Below, piece by piece: positions 31,742-41,036 of a DNA stretch of 49,525 bases. Under the pieces are notes generated by a model. The model was not told the origin of the DNA and did not search any database. It worked only from the letters and a program-made list of their open reading frames with translations. The DNA is from Candidatus Methylomirabilota bacterium. Its GTDB lineage: Bacteria > Methylomirabilota > Methylomirabilia > Rokubacteriales > CSP1-6. The position numbers and the translations under genes are program-made. Numbering within the stretch: the first letter of the stretch is position 1; each line of letters begins with the position of its first letter. The stretch is from positions 1 to 49,525 of the forward strand of contig DASYUQ010000053.1 in NCBI GenBank assembly GCA_036001065.1, read 5' to 3'.

Positions 31742-33408
31742 CTCTTGCCGGCCAGCGTGTCCACTGGCGTCAGCCTGCCCACGAGGGCGTCGTTCTTGTG
31801 GGCCACGGCGAAGGACGAGCCGACCACCAGGAGTAGCCCCACCGCCACGGCCGCGGTCGCCAGCCGCCGCTGGCGCACCAGGCGCGCGCGGTCCCGCTCG
31901 GTCGCGATCGTGGGGATCGCCGACAACACGGGGACGGGCAGGCTGGCGCGGACCTCGTCCACGCTCCGGTACGAGGTGTCCACCTGCTCGGCGAAGACGA
32001 CGGCCAGCGCGCTGGCGCCCGCGGCCAGGACGAGCCCGATCAAGAGCAGCCGCAGGCGGTTCGGTCCCGCCGGGCGCTCGGGCAGGGAGGCCGGCTCGAT
32101 GATGCGGAAGCGCTCGCCCTTCTGGCGCTGCTCGAGGTCGGCCGCGATCCCGGCCTCGCCGCGCTTGCCCAGCAACGAGCGGAAGAGCTCGCGGGTCGTC
32201 TCGTAGTCGCGCGTGATGAGCGCCAGCTCCTGCTCGCGCCGCGGCGTGTTCTCGATCCGGCGCTGGTAGGACCCGATCTGCCGGTTGAGCGCGGCGACCT
32301 CCTCGCCGGTGGTCTTGGCCTCGACGTTGGCCTGATCGAGCTGCTGCAGGAGACTCACGATGTACGGGTTCTGGGGCGCCACCCGCAGCTCCCGGCCCTC
32401 GCGCCGGGGAGCCGCCTTCGGCCCGGGCGCCGCCTGCGACTCCGCCACCTTGGCCTCCAGAGCCCGGATCTGGTCCTTGAGGGCCACGACGTCGGGGTAG
32501 CGGTCGGTGTAGCGGGTCTGCATCTGGGCCAGCTCCTGTTTGAGGAGGCTCAGGCGCGCGGCGGCGGCTTCGGTCGGGGTCACGTTCGGGCCGCTGGCGC
32601 CGGCGCTGGCCAGCCCGCTGGTCTGGTCGATCTCGGCCAGGCTACGGGTGATGAGCTGGCGGCGCTCGTTGGCGCGCCGGCCGCTTTCGTGAGCCAGCTG
32701 CAGCTGCTGCTGCAGCCGCTCCAGCGTCCTCAGATTCGCCTCGCGCTGCTCGGGCAGCTCGCCCATGTGCTGCGCCTTGTAGTCGGCAATGCGTCTTTCC
32801 TGCTCCTGCAGGCGAGCGCGCACTTCGTCCAGCTGGGTCTCCAGGAACTCGGAGGTGCCGGCCGCCTGCTTCTCGCGGAACTTGAGATTCTCGTCGACGT
32901 AGAGGCCGGCCAGCTTGTTGGCGACGACCATCGAGGTGCGGGGGTCGGTCGTCGAGTAGGCCACGCTGAACGCCACCGTCCTCGGCTCCCCCCGGCCGCG
33001 GCTCTTGGCGTCGCCCTGGAAGTCGAGGCGGATGTCCCGTCGCATCCGCTCGACCACGTCGTCGATCGAGTGGGACCGACGCAGGCCGGGGTAGAGATCG
33101 AGCTCCTCGATGATCCTGGCCAGGCGCGGCCGGCTGAGGATCTCCTGGCTCAGCGTGAGCAGCTGGCCATCGAGGTCGCCGGTGACTGTCGGCTTGACGA
33201 ACGATTCCGGGATCTGCTGGCGGTCGACCAGGACCACCGCCCGGGCCGTCCAGAGCCCGGGCAGGAAGAAGGCGAGCGAGGCCGCCGCCGTCAGCACGAA
33301 GAGGAAGGGCAGGAGCGCCAGTGTGCGACGCCGGCGCACCACCTCGATCACGGACGCCAGCCCGAGGCCGCGCGCGGTGTCGGTGTTGCCGTTCGGTTGA
33401 GTCGTCAT
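31738..33408 (-). CDS. Wzz-type chain-length determinant of the exosortase system (TIGR03007 type)
   Basis: 556 residues. Two membrane segments flank a long periplasmic part: LALLPFLFVLTAAASLAFFL near residue 40 and LLLIGLVLAAGASALAVVFA near 460. Between them are a Wzz domain, a long coiled coil (about 170-430, rich in Glu, Gln and Arg) and TRDYETTRELFRSLLGKR before the second segment. A third hydrophobic segment (LATAAVAVGLLLVVGSSFAVA) lies near the C terminus. It controls polymer length and export in the inner membrane with the kinase-like protein at 29636. Confidence 0.88.
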   Translation of the reverse strand: MTTQPNGNTDTARGLGLASVIEVVRRRRTLALLPFLFVLTAAASLAFFLPGLWTARAVVLVDRQQIPESFVKPTVTGDLDGQLLTLSQEILSRPRLARIIEELDLYPGLRRSHSIDDVVERMRRDIRLDFQGDAKSRGRGEPRTVAFSVAYSTTDPRTSMVVANKLAGLYVDENLKFREKQAAGTSEFLETQLDEVRARLQEQERRIADYKAQHMGELPEQREANLRTLERLQQQLQLAHESGRRANERRQLITRSLAEIDQTSGLASAGASGPNVTPTEAAAARLSLLKQELAQMQTRYTDRYPDVVALKDQIRALEAKVAESQAAPGPKAAPRREGRELRVAPQNPYIVSLLQQLDQANVEAKTTGEEVAALNRQIGSYQRRIENTPRREQELALITRDYETTRELFRSLLGKRGEAGIAADLEQRQKGERFRIIEPASLPERPAGPNRLRLLLIGLVLAAGASALAVVFAEQVDTSYRSVDEVRASLPVPVLSAIPTIATERDRARLVRQRRLATAAVAVGLLLVVGSSFAVAHKNDALVGRLTPVDTLAGKR

Positions 33409-33420
33409 GGCCTGGCTCGC

Positions 33421-34122
33421 CTAGGGGACGACGATGACGTCACCCGGCTTGAGCACCAGGTTCTGCTCGTCGCCGGAGTTGGACACCGCCCGGTTGTAGT
33501 TGAAGCGGAGCTTCTGCGTCTGACCATTGCCGTCGGTCCGGATGATCGTGATCTTGCTCGGCGAGGCGAAGTCGCGGAACCCGCCGGCCATGGCGATGGC
33601 CTCGAGGACTGTGGTAATGCCGCGCAGCTCGAGGACGCCCGGCTTCTGCACCTCGCCGAGGACGGACACGCGCATGCTGTGGACTTCGGTCACGCTGACG
33701 GACACCTCCGGGTTCGGCAGGAACTCGCCGAGCGCCGTGGAGATCTTGTCGCGGAGCTGCATCGCGGACAGGCCGGCGGCGTGGATGTCGTGCAGCAGCG
33801 GCATCGAGATCTTGCCGTCGGGACGGACGGGGACGACGCGCGAAAGCGTCTCGTTCTTCCACACGGAGACCTGCAGCACGTCGCCGGGTCCGATGATGTA
33901 GTCCGACGGCAGCGGCGTGGTGGCCCCCAGCGCTGGGGTGGTGGTCGGCGACGCGGCCGGCGGCGCCGCCGGAGCGGGGCGCGCGGGGGGCGGCGTCGGC
34001 GGCGCCGGCGACGGCTGCGGCCTGACCGGCGGACGGGTCTGCGGCTGGGCGGCGGCCAGCGTGAAGGGGCCGATGGCGACCACGAGGGTGAATCCGAGGA
34101 CGAGCGACTTCACGAGTCTCAT
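33421..34122 (-). CDS. Polysaccharide export protein (Wza/PEP-CTERM type)
   Basis: 233 residues. A signal peptide (to about residue 26, FTLAAAQ) is followed by a Pro-rich stretch and the poly_export/SLBB pair: DYIIGPGDVLQVSVWKNETL, VRPDGKISMPLL, then VLGEVQKPGVLELRG and VLKPGDVIVVP. No lipobox Cys is seen, unlike Wza. It forms or gates the outer-membrane export channel. It lies 25 bp after the activator gene and 12 bp before the Wzz-like gene. Confidence 0.88.
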   Translation of the reverse strand: MRLVKSLVLGFTLVVAIGPFTLAAAQPQTRPPVRPQPSPAPPTPPPARPAPAAPPAASPTTTPALGATTPLPSDYIIGPGDVLQVSVWKNETLSRVVPVRPDGKISMPLLHDIHAAGLSAMQLRDKISTALGEFLPNPEVSVSVTEVHSMRVSVLGEVQKPGVLELRGITTVLEAIAMAGGFRDFASPSKITIIRTDGNGQTQKLRFNYNRAVSNSGDEQNLVLKPGDVIVVP

Positions 34123-34147
34123 GGCTGAGTCCTCTCGGCGTCGGCCG

Positions 34148-35551
<1,404 letters not shown>

Positions 35552-35572
35552 GGGACTCCTTCAGTCTGATTG

Positions 35573-35587
35573 GCAAAAGGCGTGCCG
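35573..35587 (-). promoter_or_regulatory. Sigma54-type promoter, exopolysaccharide operon
   Basis: The minus strand reads CGGCACGCCTTTTGC, matching GGCACG-N4-TTGC with GG and GC ten bases apart. The predicted start at 35561 leaves the 10-nt leader AAGGAGTCCC, which is the Shine-Dalgarno itself. It would drive the activator gene and at least the tightly linked genes down to 30779, probably to 18817. Confidence 0.75.
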
Positions 35588-35660
35588 AGCCCGGATCGTC
35601 CGGCGTTGCCGGCTGCGGTGGGGATCGGCCTCCCCAGATGCGTGAAGACTTTGACCTGCA

Positions 35661-37001
35661 TCAACCCGGTCTCTTGCCGCTGAGGACGAACTTCACGGTG
35701 TCGAAGAGAATCCTCAGGTCGAAGGTGAGTGCCATGTGCTTGATGGAGTAGAGGTCGTAGCAGAGCTTTCGCGTGACCTCTTCGATGCTCATCGAGTAGC
35801 CCGCCCTCACCTGGGCCCACCCCGTGAGCCCGGGCCGCACTTCGTGGCGGAGGTTGTAGAAAGGGATGAGGGCCGAGAAGGTGGCGACGTTCTGCGCCAT
35901 TTCCGGGCGGGGGCCGACCAGGCTCATGTCCCCGCACAGGATGTTGATGAACTGCGGGATCTCGTCGAGCCGGTAGCGCCGCAAGACCGCGCCCACGTGC
36001 GTGACGCGACTGGCGTTGTCGCGGATGACCGTATCCCGCTCTTCCGCCATGCGCATCGTGCGGAACTTGACGAGGCGGAAGATCCGGCCGTGGAGCCCCA
36101 CGCGCTCCTGGATGAAGAAGACAGGCCCGGGGCTCTCGAGCTTGATGAGCAGCGCGATCATTGCCATGAACGGCGCGCTCACCGCGAGCGCGCCGACCGC
36201 GATCACCACGCTCAGCGCCCGCTTGACCGCCAGCTTGGCGGGTGTCACCCGGAAGCCGTCGCCGAAGATCAGCGCGCTGGGGGTGAGTGACTCCACCGCC
36301 AGGCGCTGGTTGCAGCGTTCGTAGACCTGCGTGCCCTCCTCGATGCGCACGCCGCGGAAGCGGCAGGCCAGCAGCTCGGTCAACGGCAGCTGGCCGCGGC
36401 GGTCCGGCACCGCGACGATGATCCGGTCCGGCCGGTAGCGGCGGACGACCTCGGCGACCTCGCCGTACCGTCCCAGGTGCGGCGCGGGCGCCGGCGCCGC
36501 CGGCTCACCGAGAACGCCGACGAGCCGGAGCGCGAGGTCGGGGCGCGTGCGGATCTGCTGGGCCAGCTCCCAGGCCAGCGAGCCCCCACCCATGATGAGC
36601 ACGCGCTCGGAGAAGGGCGCGCGCTTGGCGAGCGTGTAGACGGCGGCTCGGGTGAGCAGCAGCGCGACCAGGAGGACGATCAGGACGTGGGAGGCGACGT
36701 TGCCCGGGATGATCGTCGCGGGGAACACGAGGTAGGTGACGGCGAGGAACAGCGCGCTCCAGCCGAGCGCGCGACACAGGCGGCCGAACAGGCTGGGAAA
36801 GTCGTGCGGGGTCTCGAAGTTATAGAGATCGTTGAAGTAGAGGGAGCCGACACAGACCGCCACCACGATCACGGCCCGCACCGCCAAGCCCCAGAGCGTC
36901 GCCGGGTCCAGCCCGGGCTGCAGCCAGAGCAGGATCGCGAAGCTGAGGATCCCCAGCGTCGACAGTCCCTCGAACCAGGCAAGCCGTTGCGCAAGCGTCA
37001 T
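35661..37001 (-). CDS. Exopolysaccharide priming sugar transferase (TIGR03013/TIGR03025 type)
   Basis: 446 residues from the ATG at 37001. A GTG 30 bp further upstream is in frame, but the sigma54-type promoter at 37044 would start transcription right at it, so the ATG is preferred. Four N-terminal membrane segments, a CoA-binding-like Rossmann domain (ERVLIMGGGSLAWELAQQI) and a bacterial sugar-transferase domain (VISAPFMAMIALLIKLESPG-type hydrophobic hairpin, FRTMR, RRYRLDEIPQF, SLVGPRPEM) are in the usual order. It loads the first sugar phosphate onto undecaprenyl phosphate. It stands just upstream of the operon and has its own promoter. Confidence 0.88.
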   Translation of the reverse strand: MTLAQRLAWFEGLSTLGILSFAILLWLQPGLDPATLWGLAVRAVIVVAVCVGSLYFNDLYNFETPHDFPSLFGRLCRALGWSALFLAVTYLVFPATIIPGNVASHVLIVLLVALLLTRAAVYTLAKRAPFSERVLIMGGGSLAWELAQQIRTRPDLALRLVGVLGEPAAPAPAPHLGRYGEVAEVVRRYRPDRIIVAVPDRRGQLPLTELLACRFRGVRIEEGTQVYERCNQRLAVESLTPSALIFGDGFRVTPAKLAVKRALSVVIAVGALAVSAPFMAMIALLIKLESPGPVFFIQERVGLHGRIFRLVKFRTMRMAEERDTVIRDNASRVTHVGAVLRRYRLDEIPQFINILCGDMSLVGPRPEMAQNVATFSALIPFYNLRHEVRPGLTGWAQVRAGYSMSIEEVTRKLCYDLYSIKHMALTFDLRILFDTVKFVLSGKRPG

Positions 37002-37043
37002 GAAATCGCCAGGCGTTGTAAACCTGTTCACCCCCGCCTAAGC

Positions 37044-37058
37044 GCAAGCCGGGTGCCA
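37044..37058 (-). promoter_or_regulatory. Sigma54-type promoter, sugar transferase gene
   Basis: The minus strand reads TGGCACCCGGCTTGC, a near-perfect -24/-12 site with ten bases between GG and GC. The predicted start near 37032 gives a 31-nt leader to the ATG at 37001. Confidence 0.78.
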
Positions 37059-37207
37059 ACGACTGCCACACTTCGCAGGTCGGCGTCGTCATGGCCCTTT
37101 TCTGCTCAGGCATCGGCGCGTCGGCGCCATTCTCTTGACGCAAATTTCAGGCGAATTCGGGAAGGGGCTACACGGGCCCTGGGGAATCCGTTGCAGGAAC
37201 GAGACAG

Positions 37208-38434
37208 CTAGTCGAAGCGGATCGGATATCCGAACTGCAACCCGATGGAAATGCGATTCTGATCGACGTCGTTGGCGAGCGACGCCCCCGCCACGTCGGT
37301 GATGCGGCTGTGGGACCGCTGCTGGAAGAACTGGTACGAGGCGACCAGGGCCAGCCATCTGGTGAACCGGTAGGTGGCCGACAGCGGCAGGCTGAAGCTC
37401 TTCACGTCGATGCGGTCGTCGTCGGACTTTGCGATCGAGTAGCGCGGTCCAAACTCCACGGTCAGCCCCTTCATCAGGGTGGTGAGCAGCGCGGAGGCTC
37501 CCACCGACTGGTTGACGGTGGTACCGCCGAGGCCGGCGGCGGTGCCGACCGTGCGGCTGTAGTCGGCGCCGAGGGCCCCCCCCTTGAGCCGCTGGCGGAG
37601 GCTTGCAGTGACCGCCGGCGTCACCCGAGTGCCGCTGTCGGTGACCTCGAAGGTCGGGCCCCCGGCGACGGAGCCCGTCAGCGTCTCGGTGAAGCGATAG
37701 CTGAGGCCGAGCCGCGGCGTGTGGCTCGTCACCTCCTCTTCGCGCTCGATGTCGAGCAAGCCGAACTCGTAGCCGAGCGTACCGGTCAGCCGGCGTGTGA
37801 TGGCCCGGTCGAGGCCCACGTCGGCGCGATAGACATCCGAATCTTGGAGCTCGCTCCGGTCGAAGCGCAGGACTGTCCACGACGCGCCTCCCCGCAGCGT
37901 CGTCCGCGGATCGAACTGCCAGGCGGCCCCTCCCGACAGCGCGTTGCTGAAACCGCGGCTGCGGCCGGTGGCGACGCCTTCGGTTCCGAGCAGGTTCGTG
38001 CTGGTGGTGAAGGTGAAGGTGTCGCTCAGGATCAGGGTCAGCTGGGGGCTGGCGCGATAGAAGCCATCGAGGATGAAGTTGTGGACGTCGAAGGCGCGAT
38101 TGAGGCTCGACTCCCGCGCGAAGATCTGGGCGGAGAAACTGTAGGCGGCGGTGAGGCGGTAGATGGGCCGCTCGACCTCGAGGGCCAGGCCCGGCGTGAA
38201 GCGGGTGATGAAGTCCCAGCGCTTGTCGTTGTTGTTGAGGAGGATATTGTCGTTGTACTCCTCCTCCAGCGTCAGCGTCGGCGTCAACGTGAGGGGAACG
38301 CGCCGTGGCCCCTCGAGCTGCTTCGGATCCGGGGGACGCTGGGTGGCCTGGGCCCAGGCGGGCGGAGCGGCCAGTCCGATCACACACGCGACGATCACGC
38401 CGGCCCAGGCCGGGAGTCCCTGAAGGCGTCGCAC
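37208..38434 (-). CDS. Outer-membrane beta-barrel protein of the exosortase system (TIGR03016 type)
   Basis: 408 residues. The signal peptide (GVIVACVIGLAAPPAWAQ) supports the GTG at 38434; a second in-frame GTG at 38488 would overlap the receiver gene and add a basic head. The mature part is a series of alternating strands with aromatic ends (LTPTLTLEEEYNDNILL, YRLTAAYSFSAQIFA, LQFGYPIRFD) and ends in an aromatic-rich strand, as outer-membrane barrels do. It probably forms the outer-membrane part of polymer export or secretion. It follows the receiver gene by about 43 bp and may be its operon partner. Confidence 0.82.
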   Translation of the reverse strand: MRRLQGLPAWAGVIVACVIGLAAPPAWAQATQRPPDPKQLEGPRRVPLTLTPTLTLEEEYNDNILLNNNDKRWDFITRFTPGLALEVERPIYRLTAAYSFSAQIFARESSLNRAFDVHNFILDGFYRASPQLTLILSDTFTFTTSTNLLGTEGVATGRSRGFSNALSGGAAWQFDPRTTLRGGASWTVLRFDRSELQDSDVYRADVGLDRAITRRLTGTLGYEFGLLDIEREEEVTSHTPRLGLSYRFTETLTGSVAGGPTFEVTDSGTRVTPAVTASLRQRLKGGALGADYSRTVGTAAGLGGTTVNQSVGASALLTTLMKGLTVEFGPRYSIAKSDDDRIDVKSFSLPLSATYRFTRWLALVASYQFFQQRSHSRITDVAGASLANDVDQNRISIGLQFGYPIRFD

Positions 38435-38477
38435 GGCGCGATCTCTATCACACCGCGGCCGGCGCCCGATAGCCCTT

Positions 38478-38840
38478 CTACGACGCACGAGGGTCGAGCC
38501 GCTTCAGCGCCAGCTGGTAATAGGTGAGCGGTGCCGGCTTCTCGATGACGTCGATGGCCCCCAGGCGCTTGACCGCGTCGACCTCGTCCGGTGTCGCGTG
38601 ACCGGTGATCACCACGACGGGCAGGCCCGGCCGGCGGCGCTTGACCTCGGCGAGGACGTCCAGGCCGTTCATGCCCGGCATCGAGACATCCAGAAAGAGC
38701 GCATCGGGCTCCTCCATGCCGAGCCGGCGCAGCGCTTCCTCCCCGGAATGCGCGACGCTCGCCTTGTGGCCCTCCCGGGCCAGCGACCTGGCCAGGACCT
38801 CGGCCACTTGGGGTTCATCGTCGACGATGAGGATGTTCAT
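38478..38840 (-). CDS. Stand-alone CheY-type receiver
   Basis: 120 residues, receiver domain only. The active site is intact: Asp 7 and Asp 8, phospho-acceptor Asp 51 (ALFLDVSMPGMNG), Thr in VVITGHA and Lys in VIEKPA. There is no output domain. It has a strong Shine-Dalgarno (GGAGAGAGG). It is divergent from the receiver-less sigma54 activator across 192 bp, which suggests that it delivers the phosphate signal in trans; the kinase is not in the window. No sigma54-type promoter is seen on its side. Confidence 0.9.
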   Translation of the reverse strand: MNILIVDDEPQVAEVLARSLAREGHKASVAHSGEEALRRLGMEEPDALFLDVSMPGMNGLDVLAEVKRRRPGLPVVVITGHATPDEVDAVKRLGAIDVIEKPAPLTYYQLALKRLDPRAS

Positions 38841-38855
38841 TGAGCCTCTCTCCTT

Positions 38856-38936
38856 TTGTAAAGAGCGCCCCTGGTGTGGAAATTTTTACAAGCATCCGGG
38901 GAGGGCACCCCGGTAGGACACTACACAAGTGCTTGT
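38856..38936. promoter_or_regulatory. Palindromic sites between receiver and activator genes
   Basis: TTGTAAA (38856-38862) and TTTACAA (38885-38891) form an inverted pair. ACAAGTGCTTGT (38925-38936) is a perfect palindrome 31 bp before the sigma54-type promoter. The A+T-rich context contrasts with the surrounding genes. They look like binding sites for the activator itself or another regulator. Confidence 0.5.
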
Positions 38937-38966
38937 AATCATTGCTAAACTATCAGGGTAGATTTC

Positions 38967-38982
38967 TGGCATATCCCCTGCA
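38967..38982 (+). promoter_or_regulatory. Sigma54-type promoter, second activator gene
   Basis: TGGCATATCCCCTGCA has GG and GC ten bases apart, with CTGCA at -12. It shares GATTTCTGGC with the promoter at 10667. The predicted start near 38993 gives a 40-nt leader. Confidence 0.68.
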
Positions 38983-39032
38983 GCCGCGGTGACATGGCGT
39001 GAAAAATAGGACTCATACATCGGGGGACGGGG

Positions 39033-40079
39033 ATGAGCGCTGACGGGATGGGCCTGTGCATTAGCAGCAAGATGCAGCCGGTGCGCGATTTGGTTGCCAA
39101 GGTGGCGGGAACGAACACGACCGTGCTCCTCCGCGGCGAGAGCGGCGTCGGCAAGGAAATCGTGGCGCGCGCCATTCACAAGCTCTCTCCACGCGCCAGC
39201 AAGCAGTTCCTCAAGGTCAACTGCGCGGCCCTGCCCGGCGAACTGCTCGAATCGGAGCTGTTCGGGCACGAGAAAGGGGCGTTCACCGGAGCCTATCGGC
39301 AGAAGCCGGGGAAGTTCGAGGCCGCCGACGGCGGCACGCTGCTCCTCGACGAGATCGGCGAGATGCCGCTGCGCCTGCAGGCCAAGCTGCTCCACGTGCT
39401 CCAGGACGGCGAGTTCTCGCGGGTCGGCGGCGAGAAGGTGATCGGCACCGACGTGCGTCTGGTCGCCTCCACCAACCGCGACCTGGAGGCCGCGATGCGG
39501 GCCCACCAGTTCCGCGAGGATCTCTATTACCGGCTCAACGTCATCGAGATCCGGATCCCGCCGCTGCGCGAGCGGCGCGAGGAGGTCCCCGTGCTGGTCG
39601 AGCACTTCCGGCGGAAGTTCAACGCCCAGTACGTGCGGAACATCGAGATCCCGCCGGACACCGTGCGGCTCTTCATGGAGTATCACTGGCCCGGTAACAT
39701 TCGCGAGCTGGAAAACGCGGTCAAGCGCATCGTCGTGCTCGGCACCGCGCGGACGGTGCATCAGGAAGTCCTGACGACCCTGAACCGCGGGGCCCACAAC
39801 GGTACGTCCGTCACCGTCGCGGCGCCGCTGCCCGTCAACGCGGAGGCCGTACTCGGCCTGAAGGATATCGCCCGGCAGGCCGCCCGCGACGCGGAGCGCG
39901 TCGCGATCAAGGATGTGCTCGACCGCGTGCACTGGAACCGCGCGAAGGCCGCGCGCCTCCTGCAGATCAGCTACAAGGCGCTGCTTTACAAGATCGTGCA
40001 GTGTGGCCTCGTCACGCCCGAGGAGAGAGAGGCGAAGCAGGCGAAGCCGGCGAAGCAGCCCGAGGCCATCGCGTCCTAG
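39033..40079 (+). CDS. Receiver-less sigma54 activator (PspF-like architecture)
   Basis: 348 residues beginning directly at the AAA+ domain: Walker A GESGVGKE (35-42), GAFTGA (82-87), Walker [14 protein letters not shown], the arginine region LYYRLNV, then [13 protein letters not shown], and a Fis-type helix-turn-helix [21 protein letters not shown]. There is no receiver or sensor domain, so control must come from a partner; the intact receiver encoded divergently is the obvious candidate. It is closely related in sequence to the activator at 34148. Its own promoter is sigma54-type, so autoregulation is likely. Its TAG stop overlaps that of the convergent 30-residue gene in a CTAG. Confidence 0.9.
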   Translation: MSADGMGLCISSKMQPVRDLVAKVAGTNTTVLLRGESGVGKEIVARAIHKLSPRASKQFLKVNCAALPGELLESELFGHEKGAFTGAYRQKPGKFEAADGGTLLLDEIGEMPLRLQAKLLHVLQDGEFSRVGGEKVIGTDVRLVASTNRDLEAAMRAHQFREDLYYRLNVIEIRIPPLRERREEVPVLVEHFRRKFNAQYVRNIEIPPDTVRLFMEYHWPGNIRELENAVKRIVVLGTARTVHQEVLTTLNRGAHNGTSVTVAAPLPVNAEAVLGLKDIARQAARDAERVAIKDVLDRVHWNRAKAARLLQISYKALLYKIVQCGLVTPEEREAKQAKPAKQPEAIAS

Positions 40080-40168
40080 CGCGCGGGCCGCCAGGCGGCG
40101 GCCAAGCGCTCGCGCACGGCCAAGCCGGACATGAGTACGAGGTAAAGGAGCACGCGCAGCGCCACCAT
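40076..40168 (-). CDS. 30-residue hydrophobic peptide
   Basis: [20 protein letters not shown] followed by a basic tail ending WRPAR: one membrane segment with positive C terminus. The start has GGGAGGA 7 bp upstream, and a near-perfect sigma54-type promoter lies 31 bp further up. Both argue that it is a real gene despite its size. Convergent with the activator gene, with overlapping stops. No family recognised; a membrane-bound regulatory peptide is one possibility. Confidence 0.62.
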   Translation of the reverse strand: MVALRVLLYLVLMSGLAVRERLAAAWRPAR

Positions 40169-40198
40169 GGGCCAGTCCTCCCGGCCCGAGATGGTCGA

Positions 40199-40213
40199 GC
40201 AACTCTCGTGCCC
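40199..40213 (-). promoter_or_regulatory. Sigma54-type promoter, 30-residue peptide gene
   Basis: The minus strand reads GGGCACGAGAGTTGC followed by T, matching TGGCACG-N4-TTGCT except the first base. The predicted start near 40187 gives a 19-nt leader containing the Shine-Dalgarno. Confidence 0.72.
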
Positions 40214-40359
40214 GGGGGAGGGCCCGGCTAAATAGCGCCGGGCACAGGCGGACGGCGTCCCGCCGGTCCCCGCCACCTGGAAAAGGACTTCCAGCTTCCG
40301 GAACAACCTTCTCGCGGTCGGCTCGATCCCGCCCCGTCGGCGCGTGGTACCCTAGCGCC

Positions 40360-40851
40360 ATGTTCGACGTCGGCCTCCAAGAGATGCTGGTGATCGGCGT
40401 CATCGCGCTCTTGGTCTTCGGTCCATCGAAGCTACCCGAGTTGGGGCGCATGGTCGGGCGCGCGCTGCGGGAGTTCCGGCGGGCCAGTGACGAGTTCCGC
40501 TCCACCGTCGAGACGAATCTCCACATCAACGATCCCGAGCCGGTGATCCAGCCGCCGTCTTCCACCGCCGCCGAGCGTGCGGGGACGACGACGAGCCTGC
40601 CCTCCGAGACGGAGCCTCAGTTCGTCGAGGCGGTCTCGGAGACGACCGCGCCGCAGACCACCGTGACGGAGGCGGCCGAGAGCACGGAGCCCTACTGCGG
40701 CCAGCGTGGCTCGCGCCTGTTTCACCGCCGCGAGTGCTCGTGGGTGTCACGGATCCCGGAAATGGAGCGCGTCTACCTCAAGCGCCTCGCCGACGCGCGC
40801 GATCAGGGGTTGCGGGAGTGCCCGGTCTGCGAGCCCTGGGAGCCCGCCTAG
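40360..40851 (+). CDS. tatA: TatA-like protein fused to a Cys/His metal-binding domain
   Basis: 163 residues. Residues 1-50 are a standard TatA/E: short periplasmic tip, membrane helix (EMLVIGVIALLVFGPSKLPELG) shown here only in part as MLVIGVIALLVF, hinge FGPSKLPELG, and the amphipathic helix RALREFRRASDEF. A Thr/Glu/Pro-rich linker (about 55-110) leads to a compact C-terminal module with Cys 113, His 122, Cys 126, Cys 154 and Cys 157 (LFHRRECSW and LRECPVCEP), the pattern of Ada-type or thermonuclease-associated zinc domains. TatA assembles the twin-arginine translocation pore; the extra domain is unusual. No Shine-Dalgarno is seen before the ATG. No tatC is in the window. Confidence 0.83.
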   Translation: MFDVGLQEMLVIGVIALLVFGPSKLPELGRMVGRALREFRRASDEFRSTVETNLHINDPEPVIQPPSSTAAERAGTTTSLPSETEPQFVEAVSETTAPQTTVTEAAESTEPYCGQRGSRLFHRRECSWVSRIPEMERVYLKRLADARDQGLRECPVCEPWEPA

Positions 40852-40859
40852 CTGCTAGG

Positions 40860-40936
40860 TCGGAGGGGGCGGACGTTACGGCCCCCTCCGAGGCCTCCCC
40901 CAGGAAGGATTGCGCGGGCCAAGCCCGCGCTCGAAC
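40860..40936 (+). repeat. Two-hairpin 3'-end repeat, copy 3
   Basis: It starts 8 bp after the tatA stop. Hairpin 2 is TCGGAGGGGGC (40860-40870) with GCCCCCTCCGA (40881-40891). Hairpin 1 is GCGCGGGC (40912-40919) with GCCCGCGC (40923-40930). Relative to copies 1 and 2 the fifth stem base is changed on both sides, so pairing is kept. Likely acts as tatA terminator or 3' end. Confidence 0.82.
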
Positions 40937-40987
40937 GGCGATTACTCCGGCACGCGCCCCGAGCCCGATATGCCCCCCTTTTTTGGG

Positions 40988-41017
40988 TTGACACCCTCAA
41001 CATCCGTTGAGTATCTT
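40988..41017 (+). promoter_or_regulatory. lexA promoter with candidate SOS operator
   Basis: TTGACA (40988-40993) and TATCTT (41012-41017) are 18 bp apart. Between them lies a perfect palindrome CTCAAC-ATCC-GTTGAG (40996-41011). A palindrome between -35 and -10 of lexA is the expected place for the autoregulatory SOS box. The sequence is related to the CGAAC-N4-GTTCG type but not identical. Confidence 0.7.
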
Positions 41018-41036
41018 AGCTGGGCGGGAGGGAATG

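Noticed and set aside
37181-37195. GG-N10-GC match with TTGCA on the plus strand
   Set aside because: It lacks the CAC of the -24 box and points into the 3' end of the outer-membrane protein gene with no rightward gene.
38434-38488. Upstream GTG at 38488 as start of the outer-membrane protein
   Set aside because: It would add a long basic head before the signal peptide and overlap the receiver gene; the GTG at 38434 gives a normal signal peptide.
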